Of a stretch of DNA of 64,000 nucleotides, positions 25,804 to 35,021 are shown piece by piece (position 1 is the first letter of the stretch; the number at the start of each line of letters is the position of its first letter). Made by a program: the position numbers and the translations under genes. Location: positions 32,053-96,052 of the forward strand of contig SUYL01000015.1 in assembly GCA_015060445.1 (NCBI GenBank), given 5' to 3'. Origin of the DNA: Bacteroidales bacterium (GTDB taxonomy: Bacteria; Bacteroidota; Bacteroidia; Bacteroidales; UBA932). The notes under the pieces are model-generated. The model was not told the DNA's origin. It saw nothing but the letters and a program-made list of their open reading frames with translations, and did no database searches.

Positions 25804-27030
25804 ATGTATGTTATGCAAAAGATTATTGGTAAAGTCAGATTGACTACGGTATTGAATACCAAGTCGGGTAAAAATGATGTTTATCCAGTCGCTGTAAGAG
25901 TGTACCATGGTGGCGTCAGAAGGTATTATAATGTGGAAGGAATATCATGTAAGGCAAGGTCCTGGCAGTATTTTTTCACCACAAGGGTAGAGAAGAGGAA
26001 AGCGGAAGCGGAGAAGGTAAAGGTGTTTTTCAATAAGGTTGCGAAGAGTGTTGCTTTTCTTGTTGAATCAGAAATATTTTCCTTTGCCAATCTGGATGAA
26101 GCCATATCAAAAGGAATTTCGCAGTATTCTTTTGTGTATGTGGATGAAGTGATAGATCTTCTTGAGAAAAGAAAAATGGAAATGCAGAAGATAAATACAG
26201 CTGCTACATATAGGGGGCTGCAGACAGCGATTAAGAAATGTTATCCAAGAAGGGTGCGTATTTGTGATGTCAATGGTAGTTGGTTGAACGATTTTGAAAA
26301 TAGACTTGTGGAGCAAGGTTGCAGTACTGCAACAGTAGGGATAAGGATGCGAACTCTGAAGCATGTTTTCAATACCCTGATAGATATGAATGTCTTGTCT
26401 GAGAAGTTATATCCATTTGTAAATTATACAATGCCTAAGGCGACAAGAAGAAAACTGGCATTGGGCAAAGAATTATTGGATAGGGTCAAAGATTCCACGG
26501 CAACAGATCAATATCTGAGCTTGTGGTTATTGTCGTATTATATGCAGGGGATCAATTTCTGTGATATGTTACGGTTAAAAAGAAGTAATGTGGAGTTGGT
26601 TACAGGTACAATCCGCTTCCATAGATTGAAGACTACCGGAAGAACAAAGTTCGATGAGGAGACAGTCATCCCAATAACGGACAATATAATTAGGGTGCTT
26701 GCAGATTTTATGGACTTAAATGAGTGGAAGAAGATTCCTGGTGATCCGTATCTTTTGCCATATCTTGATGATTCTATGGATGAGCAGACAAAATGGCGTA
26801 GGACAAAGACAATTACCAGGACGGTGAATAGAAAGCTAAAGATACTTTGTCCGGAGGGAAGAATAACCACATATTCAGCCAGGCATACCTTTACCTCCAA
26901 TATGCTGCATTTAGGGGCTTCGCTTGAGGATATAGCAAAGTGCCTTGGACATACATCAACAAACACAACAAGGTATTATTTGGACGGTTTGGACTATTCT
27001 TCAATAGCAGCTTATACAAGTCAATTATAA
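25804..27030 (+). CDS. int: Tyrosine recombinase (integrase)
   Basis: 408-aa site-specific recombinase that would integrate and excise the element at tRNA-Met. An N-terminal arm-binding/SAM-like region precedes the catalytic domain. Visible active-site blocks: GINFCDMLRLKRSNVEL, the TYSARHTF block (Arg and His), CLGHTSTNTTRYYLDG with the nucleophilic Tyr. The first catalytic Arg block is divergent, as I recall for many Bacteroidota integrases. The track start at 25699 overlaps the excisionase gene; the ATG at 25804 (or 25813) is the likely start. Confidence 0.9.
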   Translation: MYVMQKIIGKVRLTTVLNTKSGKNDVYPVAVRVYHGGVRRYYNVEGISCKARSWQYFFTTRVEKRKAEAEKVKVFFNKVAKSVAFLVESEIFSFANLDEAISKGISQYSFVYVDEVIDLLEKRKMEMQKINTAATYRGLQTAIKKCYPRRVRICDVNGSWLNDFENRLVEQGCSTATVGIRMRTLKHVFNTLIDMNVLSEKLYPFVNYTMPKATRRKLALGKELLDRVKDSTATDQYLSLWLLSYYMQGINFCDMLRLKRSNVELVTGTIRFHRLKTTGRTKFDEETVIPITDNIIRVLADFMDLNEWKKIPGDPYLLPYLDDSMDEQTKWRRTKTITRTVNRKLKILCPEGRITTYSARHTFTSNMLHLGASLEDIAKCLGHTSTNTTRYYLDGLDYSSIAAYTSQL

Positions 27031-27053
27031 TAATACAATATAATGCTAATATC

Positions 27054-27272
27054 ATGAAAAGAACAGTAGTCATTTCGGACCCTCGGGTGCTTAAGTATAT
27101 AGATCTGTACAAGTCAACACATCTTCTTGCCGGAACATATAAAGATGATTCGGATGTAGTGGAGGAGTTGTTGCTGCAGATGAGCAGTTTGCAGGTGATG
27201 GATGGAGATATGTATAATGGTTATCCTGAGAAATTAAAGGAAGAGTGTATCATTGAAATTGAAAACAAATAG
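27054..27272 (+). CDS. Small hypothetical protein downstream of integrase
   Basis: 72-aa acidic protein (MKRTVVISDPRVLKYIDLYK...) with no recognised domain. The ATG at 27054 is 23 nt after the integrase stop; the longer track ORF overlaps the integrase. It is on the same strand as the following ORF6N module and may be cotranscribed. Confidence 0.5.
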   Translation: MKRTVVISDPRVLKYIDLYKSTHLLAGTYKDDSDVVEELLLQMSSLQVMDGDMYNGYPEKLKEECIIEIENK

Positions 27273-27293
27273 AATGAATGGGGAGGTATAGTT

Positions 27294-27746
27294 ATGGAAC
27301 TTGAGGTAATACAAGATATGATATATGAGATACGTGGACAGAAGGTGATGCTGGATTATGACCTAGCTAAAATGTATGGAGTAGAGACAAAAAGACTTAA
27401 TGAATCTGTACGGAGAAATATTGGCAGATTTTCGGAAGATTTTATGTTTGAACTGACAAATGAGGAGTATAACTTATTGGAAGACAGTTCAAGGTCGCAA
27501 ATTGCGACCTTGAACAAAACTAGAGGACAGAATATAAAATACGCACCTTTTGCCTTTACCGAACAAGGCGTGGCTATGTTGTCATCTGTCTTGCGCTCAA
27601 AAGCTGCAAGAGAGATAAATCGTGGTATCATGCGTGCTTTTGTTTCTGTGCGTAGGATATTGTCAGTTATGCCTGGTATTGGCAGAGATGTCAAGGAGGA
27701 ATGCTCTGAAAAAGAGGCAAGAAAGAAAATAGGCTTTAACCGGTAA
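27294..27746 (+). CDS. ORF6N domain protein (copy 1)
   Basis: 150-aa DNA-binding-domain protein. The ORF6N domain (residues about 5-95) starts VIQDMIYEIRGQKVMLDYDLAKMYGVETKRLNESVRRN and ends with FTEQGVAMLSSVLRS, followed by the short INRGIMRAFVSVRRI block. ORF6N, like KilA-N, occurs in phage and mobile-element regulators; its targets are unknown. A GGGAGG stretch upstream of the ATG is an unusual SD-like sequence for this phylum. A paralogue lies 1.45 kb downstream. Confidence 0.85.
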   Translation: MELEVIQDMIYEIRGQKVMLDYDLAKMYGVETKRLNESVRRNIGRFSEDFMFELTNEEYNLLEDSSRSQIATLNKTRGQNIKYAPFAFTEQGVAMLSSVLRSKAAREINRGIMRAFVSVRRILSVMPGIGRDVKEECSEKEARKKIGFNR

Positions 27747-27751
27747 ATGAT

Positions 27752-28732
27752 ATGAATTATATTGACTTAAACGAACTCAATTCTTATAATGTTGAATTGG
27801 ATGCCGAAAGTGGAGATTATATCCATTGCAGGAGACAATATTCGCAGACCGGAGCATTTTCCTGTACAGGGGTCAATACAATAGTGTCATCAGCTGATGT
27901 GGCTTTCCTGATGCGTTCATTGCAGGAGTATAGTGTTGAGCATTCTTTTGTGTGTTGTATTAAGGATGATGGCTCGCCATATTTGTTGCATCTCGGTATG
28001 GGAACTTTTGATGCATGTATGATAAACAAGGATACTATACGCTATACAGCAGACAGATTGGATGCAAAGCAGGTTTATATGATTCATAATCATCCATCGG
28101 GGACACTTGCTTTTGGTAAATCGGACAGGATAATGCATCATGGCCTTGAGGAGGTTCTTGGTGAAAGGATGAAAGGTAGTATAGTGATTAACACCACATC
28201 TGGTAAGTACCTTTTTGCTCAGCACAGCCAGGCTGAAGAGACAGTTAATGATATGTCAGGTGCCGATACAGCTGGTCCGGCAGTACAGGTGCTTGAGTTT
28301 GACAGGCAGGTTTTTGCCAAAGATTGGGATTATCACAATGCTGTCCATATCAGAGGATCTTATGATGTCGCTTCTTTTCTCTCATCTCAGCGCTTTGGTC
28401 ATAGAGAAAAAAGTGGAATGCTGATAATGAACAAAGGTATGAAAGTCGTGGCCAATATCCAGCTTCCATATTCAACTCTGACCAGGAGTAAAGTTGTTCA
28501 TCTTGCACCCTATATGCAGAATTGTACATGTGCTTTTGGTGGTGTGGCGGTACTGCCATATTTTACGGGCAAGGTAAGCGCAATGGCTATAAGGCTTCTG
28601 AATGCTGAGTTCAAGAAGATTTCTTCTTTTGATATGGTGGATGTGTGTCATAATATCAATGTTAAATTCCAGTCTGCTGTGGATGATAACCTGCTTAATT
28701 TTAAATCTCAAACGATTGGTCATATATTTTAA
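27752..28732 (+). CDS. JAB/RadC-like (JAMM motif) domain protein
   Basis: 326-aa protein whose centre (about residues 100-150) reads VYMIHNHPSGTLAFGKSD, matching the HxH-P-S-G-x(7)-S-x-x-D metal site of RadC/JAB proteins, a family common on mobile elements with poorly known function. The C-terminal half (about 190-326) has no domain I recognise. It sits 5 nt after ORF6N copy 1 and 6 nt before copy 2, forming a compact three-gene cassette. Confidence 0.75.
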   Translation: MNYIDLNELNSYNVELDAESGDYIHCRRQYSQTGAFSCTGVNTIVSSADVAFLMRSLQEYSVEHSFVCCIKDDGSPYLLHLGMGTFDACMINKDTIRYTADRLDAKQVYMIHNHPSGTLAFGKSDRIMHHGLEEVLGERMKGSIVINTTSGKYLFAQHSQAEETVNDMSGADTAGPAVQVLEFDRQVFAKDWDYHNAVHIRGSYDVASFLSSQRFGHREKSGMLIMNKGMKVVANIQLPYSTLTRSKVVHLAPYMQNCTCAFGGVAVLPYFTGKVSAMAIRLLNAEFKKISSFDMVDVCHNINVKFQSAVDDNLLNFKSQTIGHIF

Positions 28733-28738
28733 AGGATT

Positions 28739-29290
28739 ATGGAACTTCAGGTAATACAGAATATGATATATGAGATACGTGGACAGAAGGTGATGCTGGA
28801 CCGTGATCTTGCCAAACTTTATGGCGTGGAAACAAAAGCATTGAAGAGGAGTGTTAAGAATAATATGAAACGTTTTCCGGAGGATTTTATGTTTGTGCTG
28901 ACAAGGGAAGAGTGGGAGTCTTTGAGGTGTAAAAATTGCACCTCAAACAGTAGAGGAGGAGTGAGGTATCTCCCTTTTGCCTTTACAGAGCAGGGAGTGG
29001 CCATGCTGTCAGGACTATTGAATAGTGATACAGCGGTAAATGTAAATATTTCCATAATGAGGGCTTTTGTTTCTGTGCGTAGGATATTGTCAGTTATGCC
29101 AGGCATAAAGGATGAGATAGAAACCTTAAAAAGAAAAATGGAGGAACTTGAGAGGTGTACTCTTGAGGCGGTTAATGACCTTAGTGAGGATACCAGAAAA
29201 GAGTTGGATGATATCTATCTTGCGTTGGCCCAGTTGGCCAGTAAGCAAAAGTCTGCAGAGTCAGCGCGGAAGAGGATTGGATATAAATAA
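28739..29290 (+). CDS. ORF6N domain protein (copy 2)
   Basis: 183-aa paralogue of the protein at 27294: QNMIYEIRGQKVMLDRDLAKLYGVETKALKRSVKNN, then FTEQGVAMLSGLLNS, plus a C-terminal helix/coiled-coil extension (EIETLKRKMEELERCTLEAV) that copy 1 lacks. The first ~55 nt and a 38-nt block near the end of the domain are almost identical between copies, while the centre differs. Presumably a DNA-binding regulator. Confidence 0.85.
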   Translation: MELQVIQNMIYEIRGQKVMLDRDLAKLYGVETKALKRSVKNNMKRFPEDFMFVLTREEWESLRCKNCTSNSRGGVRYLPFAFTEQGVAMLSGLLNSDTAVNVNISIMRAFVSVRRILSVMPGIKDEIETLKRKMEELERCTLEAVNDLSEDTRKELDDIYLALAQLASKQKSAESARKRIGYK

Positions 29291-29377
29291 AACTTTGATT
29301 ATTAAATGTCTGAATACTTGTTTTTTAGAGTAATTTTTTGTAACTTTAACTATACTAATAAATTAAACTGTAATATT

Positions 29378-30898
29378 ATGAGGGCAATAGCTAAGTGTTT
29401 TTTCTTTTTTGCTGCAGTGGTACTTTTTGCAGCTTGTGAGAAGTCGGAGCTGGAGAATGATATGCCAGACAATCCATCAGAGAACACCTTGTCTTTAAAG
29501 AAGACTTCAGCGTCTCTTGAGTATCTGCAGGTGATGCTACTTAAAGATGTGGCACCACAAGGTGCGGTGTGGTCAGTGGTGGAAGGTAAGGATAACGTCG
29601 TATCTGTATTCAACGATACGCTTGTGGCCAGAGGTAAAGGTACTGCCAAAGTGATGGCGCAGCTTGGAGAACAGAAAGGTGTGATGATGGTGACTGTCAA
29701 CAGTGATGAGTATATTCCTGTCAAGACACTCAAACTGGAGGTGAATGGTAAGCAAATTGTGACCTTGTCCAATGATTCCTTGAGTAAGATTGTCTATTCG
29801 GAAGAGGTTATCAATTCTATGGCTGTTTTGCAGAGTGAAGCCATCAAAGAAATCAAGGTGGTGGGTTATGAGCCGGCAAATGCCACTTGTCCGTATATAG
29901 AGGAGGTCTATAACCTTTGGGTTGAGTATGAGTACCTCCAGGATGTTGATGGTTGGAGATATCAGTTGGAGGGCATCAACTATGCCAAGAGGGAGAATAC
30001 CGTATATTGTATGGAGGGTAGTAGTTTTGATGACATGGCTGGGAAGATAGGTGAGGGCAAGAGTGTGAAATTTGTCACCTTGCCGTTGTATGATGAGCGT
30101 GATTTTAAGAAGTACAGGGGTTACGAGCCTTGCGGTCTTGGGTTCAAGATGCAGATTCTTCCTGATGTATTACGGGTACAGGGTAGGAAGAACACAAAGG
30201 AAGCAGGACTTGAATATAATATGACGGTGTCATTATCAGACCAGCAGACAGAGGTGTTGTACAGACCATATAATGCAGGTAACCTTGAGACTGGTTGGCA
30301 GATTAAGGAGGGTAGACTGAAGTGGATCTACTTTGAAAAACCGAATAAGGTAGAAGTGGTGACCAATAATGAAATTAGAACTCCAATGAAATTTAATCCT
30401 GAGACTGGCTCTTGGGGTTACCCGGGAGTTGAGGATTCCTTTCCCGGTACATGGATAGATACTGTGCAAATTATAAATAATATTGTCATCCGTCCGGGTG
30501 AAACTATACAACTGCAGTTCAATGCTCAAGCTCCGCAAGAGTTCATTCAGACAGCAGAGTGGGGCTGTTGGGGTGGTGATGAATGCGCTGAGGATGACGG
30601 TTATCGACATGGAATAGGGGTTGAATATTGGGGACAATATATATCTCTAACGAGGGATGGTAAATTAACTTGCAGTGCAGATCTTGACCCTGAGTACATT
30701 ATAAATCCGGGCTATGTAGTAGATGGCCGGCCGATGGGGCAGCTAAAAAATTATCCACAATTATTCTCAGTTGAAATATATTTGATGCCATCCTGTAAGA
30801 AGAAGCAATATGAAAGGACATTTGTTGTCGGTGAATGGGAATATAAGCGTCCTGTTACACTTCAGGCCAGGGCATATGTACAGATAATTCCATGGTGA
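29378..30898 (+). CDS. Exported lipoprotein with an Ig-like/Big_2-like N-terminal region
   Basis: 506-aa surface or periplasmic lipoprotein. Starting at ATG 29378 gives a lipoprotein signal (FFFFAAVVLFAACEKSE). Residues about 30-110 show a bacterial Ig-like pattern (AVWSVVEGKDNVVSVFNDTLVARGKGTAKVMAQ). The rest is beta-rich with several Cys/Trp clusters and is not recognised. It is cargo of the element, convergent with the Ig-repeat fimbrial gene; a hairpin separates the two. Confidence 0.7.
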   Translation: MRAIAKCFFFFAAVVLFAACEKSELENDMPDNPSENTLSLKKTSASLEYLQVMLLKDVAPQGAVWSVVEGKDNVVSVFNDTLVARGKGTAKVMAQLGEQKGVMMVTVNSDEYIPVKTLKLEVNGKQIVTLSNDSLSKIVYSEEVINSMAVLQSEAIKEIKVVGYEPANATCPYIEEVYNLWVEYEYLQDVDGWRYQLEGINYAKRENTVYCMEGSSFDDMAGKIGEGKSVKFVTLPLYDERDFKKYRGYEPCGLGFKMQILPDVLRVQGRKNTKEAGLEYNMTVSLSDQQTEVLYRPYNAGNLETGWQIKEGRLKWIYFEKPNKVEVVTNNEIRTPMKFNPETGSWGYPGVEDSFPGTWIDTVQIINNIVIRPGETIQLQFNAQAPQEFIQTAEWGCWGGDECAEDDGYRHGIGVEYWGQYISLTRDGKLTCSADLDPEYIINPGYVVDGRPMGQLKNYPQLFSVEIYLMPSCKKKQYERTFVVGEWEYKRPVTLQARAYVQIIPW

Positions 30899-30938
30899 TT
30901 TTACTTTTGATAAAATTACTCCCCCCAATAAATAACTA

Positions 30939-30961
30939 ACGGCAGCCAAATCGGCTGCCGT
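30939..30961. terminator. Bidirectional hairpin between convergent genes
   Basis: ACGGCAGCC and GGCTGCCGT form a perfect 9-bp stem with a 5-nt loop. Confidence 0.75.
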
Positions 30962-30994
30962 TCTCATTAAATTGAAAGCAATTCACAACCAACA

Positions 30995-33937
30995 TCAATA
31001 TATGATATCGAAGATCTGTTTCCATGTCATCGATGGTTTTCCCCAGCCGGATGCAAATATGCGTGAATATATCCAGTATAATCTGCCCGAGCTATCTGTC
31101 TTGGTTTTCTCTGATGTTTCTAGGTTAAAGTAATCAAGGTATGTCTGTGGGGCATTGTTCCCGTTGAAGGTGAATTGTGAGCCGTCAATGTACTGATATG
31201 TCTCTCCTTTGACGAATGTCCCATTCAGCTCTTCATAGAAACCGGTATGAGAAGTTTCATAGTCCTGGCCATTATAGGTGAAAGATACTTCCATCCCGGT
31301 CACTTCCCCTCCTTGCCATTTTTTACTGTCTGGATGGGATAGCAGTTTTGCAACCACCTCATTGACGTATTTGAAGTAGTACTCCCCTGTTCCATTATCA
31401 TAGCCTTGACTCTCTCTTGTCTCACTCTTGCTTACTCCTACCAGATATAGTGTCTCATAGAGGGTAATGGTACAGGTGGCAGTTGCCGTTTTGTCATTGT
31501 CTCCTGTTACGGTTGCGGTGAGTTTATATTCGCCGTTGTCGACTGCGCCCAAAGGAACTGTAAGGATACCGGTATTGGAGACAGTCATTTCTGTAGGGTT
31601 TTTGTCCCAACTCCATGATATCTGTGCCCGAGGGGATGTCTCCACCTTGAGGTCTACCACAGTTGCACTGCCTCCCATATTTGTGTGTACCTCTACACTC
31701 TCAAGCATGGTAAGCTGAGGCTTTACAGTGGCAGATATGGTGGCGGAGACGTCACTCCTGCCGGCTATGCTGATGGTAATGGTTCCTGAAGGAGGAAGGC
31801 TGCTCTCATCTTCTGTCTCGTAAATGACCCTGTTTGCTACCCCGTCATCGGTTGGTCCTACTCCAGGAATATTAGATGTCACTGTCACACCCAATGACGC
31901 TGCCCTTGCAGGGTATATGGTGTATCCGATGTCGTGGTAAAAGTTTTTGTATAGTGTGATGTTCGTTTCTGTAGGCACTATGCGCAGCTTCTCAACTGTG
32001 ACGCTGCATGTAGTGCTTACAGATCCGAGAGTGGCGGTGATGGTGGCACTTCCTGCTGTCAGTCCTTTTACTACGACTCCGGATGCATCATAACTCAATA
32101 TCTGTACAGTAGCACCATTGGATGATGTTACAGTATAATTGGCTCCTGCTGGGACCAGTTTGCTGAATTGTAGGTGTGCAGTTTCACCATCATAGAGTGT
32201 AATGGACTTTTGCATAAACTCGATTTGCCCGGCTACGACAGTCACTTCACAGAATAGATCCCAATGCCCGGATACCTTGATTCTTGTTTTCCCTGCTCCT
32301 ACTGCGGTCACTTTACCATTGGCATCCACAGTGGCCACGGCTGTATTCTCACTTGAGAATGTAGGCGTAAGTGGTGGTTTTATGGTGTAACTGATAGTAA
32401 AGCTCTCACCTGGATAGAGCGTCTTGGCAGTAGGGCTTATGCTGAATTCCTTGCTCAGTACTGTCACGCTACATGTCGCTTTCTTGCTGGTGTCATCTGT
32501 ACTTGTAGCTGTTATGGTACATGTTCCTGTTCCTTTGGCAGTAACTTTTCCATTGGCATCAACGGTAGCAACTGCATTGTTGCTGCTGCTCCAGTTGAGT
32601 GTCTTGACAGTAGCATTGGATGGTTGTACACTGGCTGACAACTGTGCAGTCTCATCTACATACATAGACAGGGTAGTGGGATTCATGGTCACTCCTGTAA
32701 CATATATCTTGCTGTCCACAGTTATGGCTACTGAAGCCGATATATTGGTGCCGTCTGTACTTATGGCAGTTATAGTACATGAGCCATCTCCTATGGCTTT
32801 TACTACACCGTTGGCATCAACGGTAGCAACTGCGTTATTGCTGCTACTCCAGTTGAGTGACTTGTTTGCAGCGGTCAGTGGCAACACAGTTGCGGTGATT
32901 TGTTTTGTAGCACCCAGTTCTGTGAACTTGTGGGATGTGGGGCTCAAGGATATTGAAGTCACAAGGTCAACTATCTCACTGTTGTCTACTCTCCATGTTG
33001 TCTCTGATACGGCACCATCTCCAGTGAAACTTACTGTGATGTTATGTTGTGTATTTCTCACCACATCGAAATTGGATGTCATGTCTTTACCCAGAAAAAA
33101 TCGGTATACTATATCACCTCTTTTCTTGGGTGATGAGTATGTGGCATTTATCTCAACATAACTGCAAGTAGATGCATATATGTTCCCTGCTTCAAATGTC
33201 TTTTCTGTTTGGATGAGGTTCCCTGGCAATAGTGTCCCTTGTTTGTTCTCATATTGGTATAGTACCACTCCTGATGTAAGTTGTCCTGCAGTAGGGTTGG
33301 TTACCTTTTCACCATCCATAGCTCCAGTTACGGATGTTATTTTGCTGTCTTTGAAAATGTTGATGTTTTTAGGAATATTTTTCAGCTGCACACTTTTTAC
33401 GTTGATTGTTACATCCGGGTTCAGCTGGTTGTAGTCTGCCCGGACTACTATTTTACTGATGCAGCGTGTCAGTGTTATTGGTAGTGACTGATTGTTGGTC
33501 AGTGTCTGCAGTCCGCTTTTGCCGCTCATCAGTACGGCTCCCGTTCCTGATGCCATCTGTGATACCGATGAGATGCTATATACAAGGTTATCCACCTCTT
33601 GAGCCGATTTTGCAGGCAGTGGCATGCCGGCATTGGCTATTGCATATACGGTATATTTCATGTTCTTGTATATGACTGCCTCTACCTGCCCGGATGAGGT
33701 ATAGTATCCGTGTGTTACAAGGTCTCCAAGTTCATTGAGAATGTACAGGTTCACGTTCTCCACCAGGGCCTCATTTACGGCTTTGGTAGACATGCCTTCA
33801 ATGGTGTAGCACATGGTGACAGCCACACTGTCCTGCTGGCCGTATGCCTTTACCATAGGATCCTGGTCGGTGTTTTCCTTGCTGCAGGAGAGCAGTAGAT
33901 ATGCCAGAATTGTTAATAGCAGAGTTAATTTACGCAT
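30995..33937 (-). CDS. Fimbrillin-family lipoprotein with tandem Ig-like (Big_2) domains, candidate fimbrial tip adhesin
   Basis: 980-aa exported lipoprotein (MRKLTLLLTILAYLLLSCSKE from ATG 33937). Residues about 30-320 resemble Mfa/Fim-type shaft folds (VYAIANAG, LTRCISKIVVRADY). They are followed by at least three Big_2 Ig-like repeats (SLSPTSHKFTELGATKQITATV..., VTMNPTTLSMYVDETAQLSASV...) and further beta domains. Two neighbouring Ig units share near-identical DNA 258 nt (86 codons) apart. As last gene of the fimbrial operon, a tip or adhesive role is likely. Target unknown. Confidence 0.75.
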   Translation of the reverse strand: MRKLTLLLTILAYLLLSCSKENTDQDPMVKAYGQQDSVAVTMCYTIEGMSTKAVNEALVENVNLYILNELGDLVTHGYYTSSGQVEAVIYKNMKYTVYAIANAGMPLPAKSAQEVDNLVYSISSVSQMASGTGAVLMSGKSGLQTLTNNQSLPITLTRCISKIVVRADYNQLNPDVTINVKSVQLKNIPKNINIFKDSKITSVTGAMDGEKVTNPTAGQLTSGVVLYQYENKQGTLLPGNLIQTEKTFEAGNIYASTCSYVEINATYSSPKKRGDIVYRFFLGKDMTSNFDVVRNTQHNITVSFTGDGAVSETTWRVDNSEIVDLVTSISLSPTSHKFTELGATKQITATVLPLTAANKSLNWSSSNNAVATVDANGVVKAIGDGSCTITAISTDGTNISASVAITVDSKIYVTGVTMNPTTLSMYVDETAQLSASVQPSNATVKTLNWSSSNNAVATVDANGKVTAKGTGTCTITATSTDDTSKKATCSVTVLSKEFSISPTAKTLYPGESFTISYTIKPPLTPTFSSENTAVATVDANGKVTAVGAGKTRIKVSGHWDLFCEVTVVAGQIEFMQKSITLYDGETAHLQFSKLVPAGANYTVTSSNGATVQILSYDASGVVVKGLTAGSATITATLGSVSTTCSVTVEKLRIVPTETNITLYKNFYHDIGYTIYPARAASLGVTVTSNIPGVGPTDDGVANRVIYETEDESSLPPSGTITISIAGRSDVSATISATVKPQLTMLESVEVHTNMGGSATVVDLKVETSPRAQISWSWDKNPTEMTVSNTGILTVPLGAVDNGEYKLTATVTGDNDKTATATCTITLYETLYLVGVSKSETRESQGYDNGTGEYYFKYVNEVVAKLLSHPDSKKWQGGEVTGMEVSFTYNGQDYETSHTGFYEELNGTFVKGETYQYIDGSQFTFNGNNAPQTYLDYFNLETSEKTKTDSSGRLYWIYSRIFASGWGKPSMTWKQIFDIIY
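32527..32900 (-). repeat. Duplicated Ig-domain coding segments, 258-nt period
   Basis: The block beginning TTGGCATCAACGGTAGCAAC occurs at 32553 and at 32811, with similar flanks, in frame. Confidence 0.8.
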
Positions 33938-34164
33938 ATATTTTTTCTTTAAGTTTGAATATCTTTTTATAGTCGTCATACAGCCCCAATTCTCTCAGTG
34001 CGTATATGGAAGTGTTATTGAGGGATTTTTCATGGACTATTAAAAATAGAGCCCGGTATTATGGAATGTTTTCCGGCGGCCCCATGGAAATTCAACCGCC
34101 CCGGACTCTGAATGGCAGGATTATTTACGCTCTCCATGCCTGTATTTTGTGGTTTAGGATTAGT
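33938..34164 (-). other. Gap inside the fimbrial operon
   Basis: 227 nt between the anchor and Ig-repeat genes, the only sizeable gap in the train. No -7 box seen. A 43-codon open stretch without start (reading ...YALRELGLYDDYKKIFKL...) ends just before the Ig gene and may be the relic of a lost small gene; this is weak. Confidence 0.35.
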
Positions 34165-34998
34165 TTATATTTCTATATCAACAGGGTATGTTGATGTCCA
34201 GTTTTCAATTTTTATACTGACGAAGTTGAAAGACATGTCCATTGTTATGGTTACATCCTTCAGGTCATCACTTTGCATGTTATAGTTGGCTTTCTTAAGG
34301 AACTCTCCCAATGGGAAGTCCTCTATCTTGACAGGGGTATTATCCACTGTCCCGGTTATCTTTATCAGGAGATCCTCAATATTCTCCTGTCTCATTATGC
34401 GGAAGCGGAACAGACTGTTCCCATCTGTTGTCTCCCTATCTTCCACGCTTATGCTCATATTGCCCGGTACATGACGTCTGTCAATGTATAAACCGGCAGT
34501 AGTTCCATATACATCTATATGTATGTCATCCCCTTTCTGAGGGGTGCTGTCCATGATGAAATCCATAGTGGCGAATTCCTTGTGGAGCTTTACGGTGTCA
34601 TATATGAATTCTCCGTGGGTACTGATTTTTTCGCTTGCCTGGTAGTATAGTGAATCAGATGATACTTTCCCTTTTTTTACGATGGATGAATTTAGAGTCA
34701 TATCATCTGTAACTGTCGAGGAGGACTTTATATTGCCGAATACATAGTATCTGAGTGCATCAATCCTTGGAAGCATTACTTCATGATGTGTGCGGTATTC
34801 TGATGAGTATATTGTATCTTTCAGCAGTACTTTTCCTGTGTTCTCATCAGTGAACCATATATGCAATTGTTCAATGTCTGTATTGACCGAAGAGCAATCC
34901 AGGGAAAACCAGCTCGGACAAGCCGAGCGGTCTTCGAAGATTCCTGGAGTACAGCTGCATAATATGGTTACAAGACACATTATAGCAAATCTGTTCAT
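34165..34998 (-). CDS. FimB/Mfa2-family fimbrial anchor lipoprotein
   Basis: 277-aa lipoprotein (MCLVTILCSCTPG) with the mature-end motif RSACPSWFSLDCSS, characteristic of Mfa2/FimB-like subunits that tether type V pili to the outer membrane and limit their length. The middle holds beta-strands such as YYVFGNIKSSS and TAGLYIDRRHVPGNMSISV. It lies 23 nt after the fimbrillin gene. Confidence 0.8.
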   Translation of the reverse strand: MNRFAIMCLVTILCSCTPGIFEDRSACPSWFSLDCSSVNTDIEQLHIWFTDENTGKVLLKDTIYSSEYRTHHEVMLPRIDALRYYVFGNIKSSSTVTDDMTLNSSIVKKGKVSSDSLYYQASEKISTHGEFIYDTVKLHKEFATMDFIMDSTPQKGDDIHIDVYGTTAGLYIDRRHVPGNMSISVEDRETTDGNSLFRFRIMRQENIEDLLIKITGTVDNTPVKIEDFPLGEFLKKANYNMQSDDLKDVTITMDMSFNFVSIKIENWTSTYPVDIEI

Positions 34999-35021
34999 GT
35001 TGCAAGATTTAGATTATCATA

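Noticed and set aside
27294-29290. Diversity-generating retroelement for the mosaic ORF6N copies
   Set aside because: No reverse transcriptase gene and no template/variable repeat pair with adenine-specific changes was seen.
32424-33161. 245-aa plus-strand ORF opposite the Ig-repeat gene
   Set aside because: Mirror of the repetitive Ig coding DNA; the repeats explain its length.
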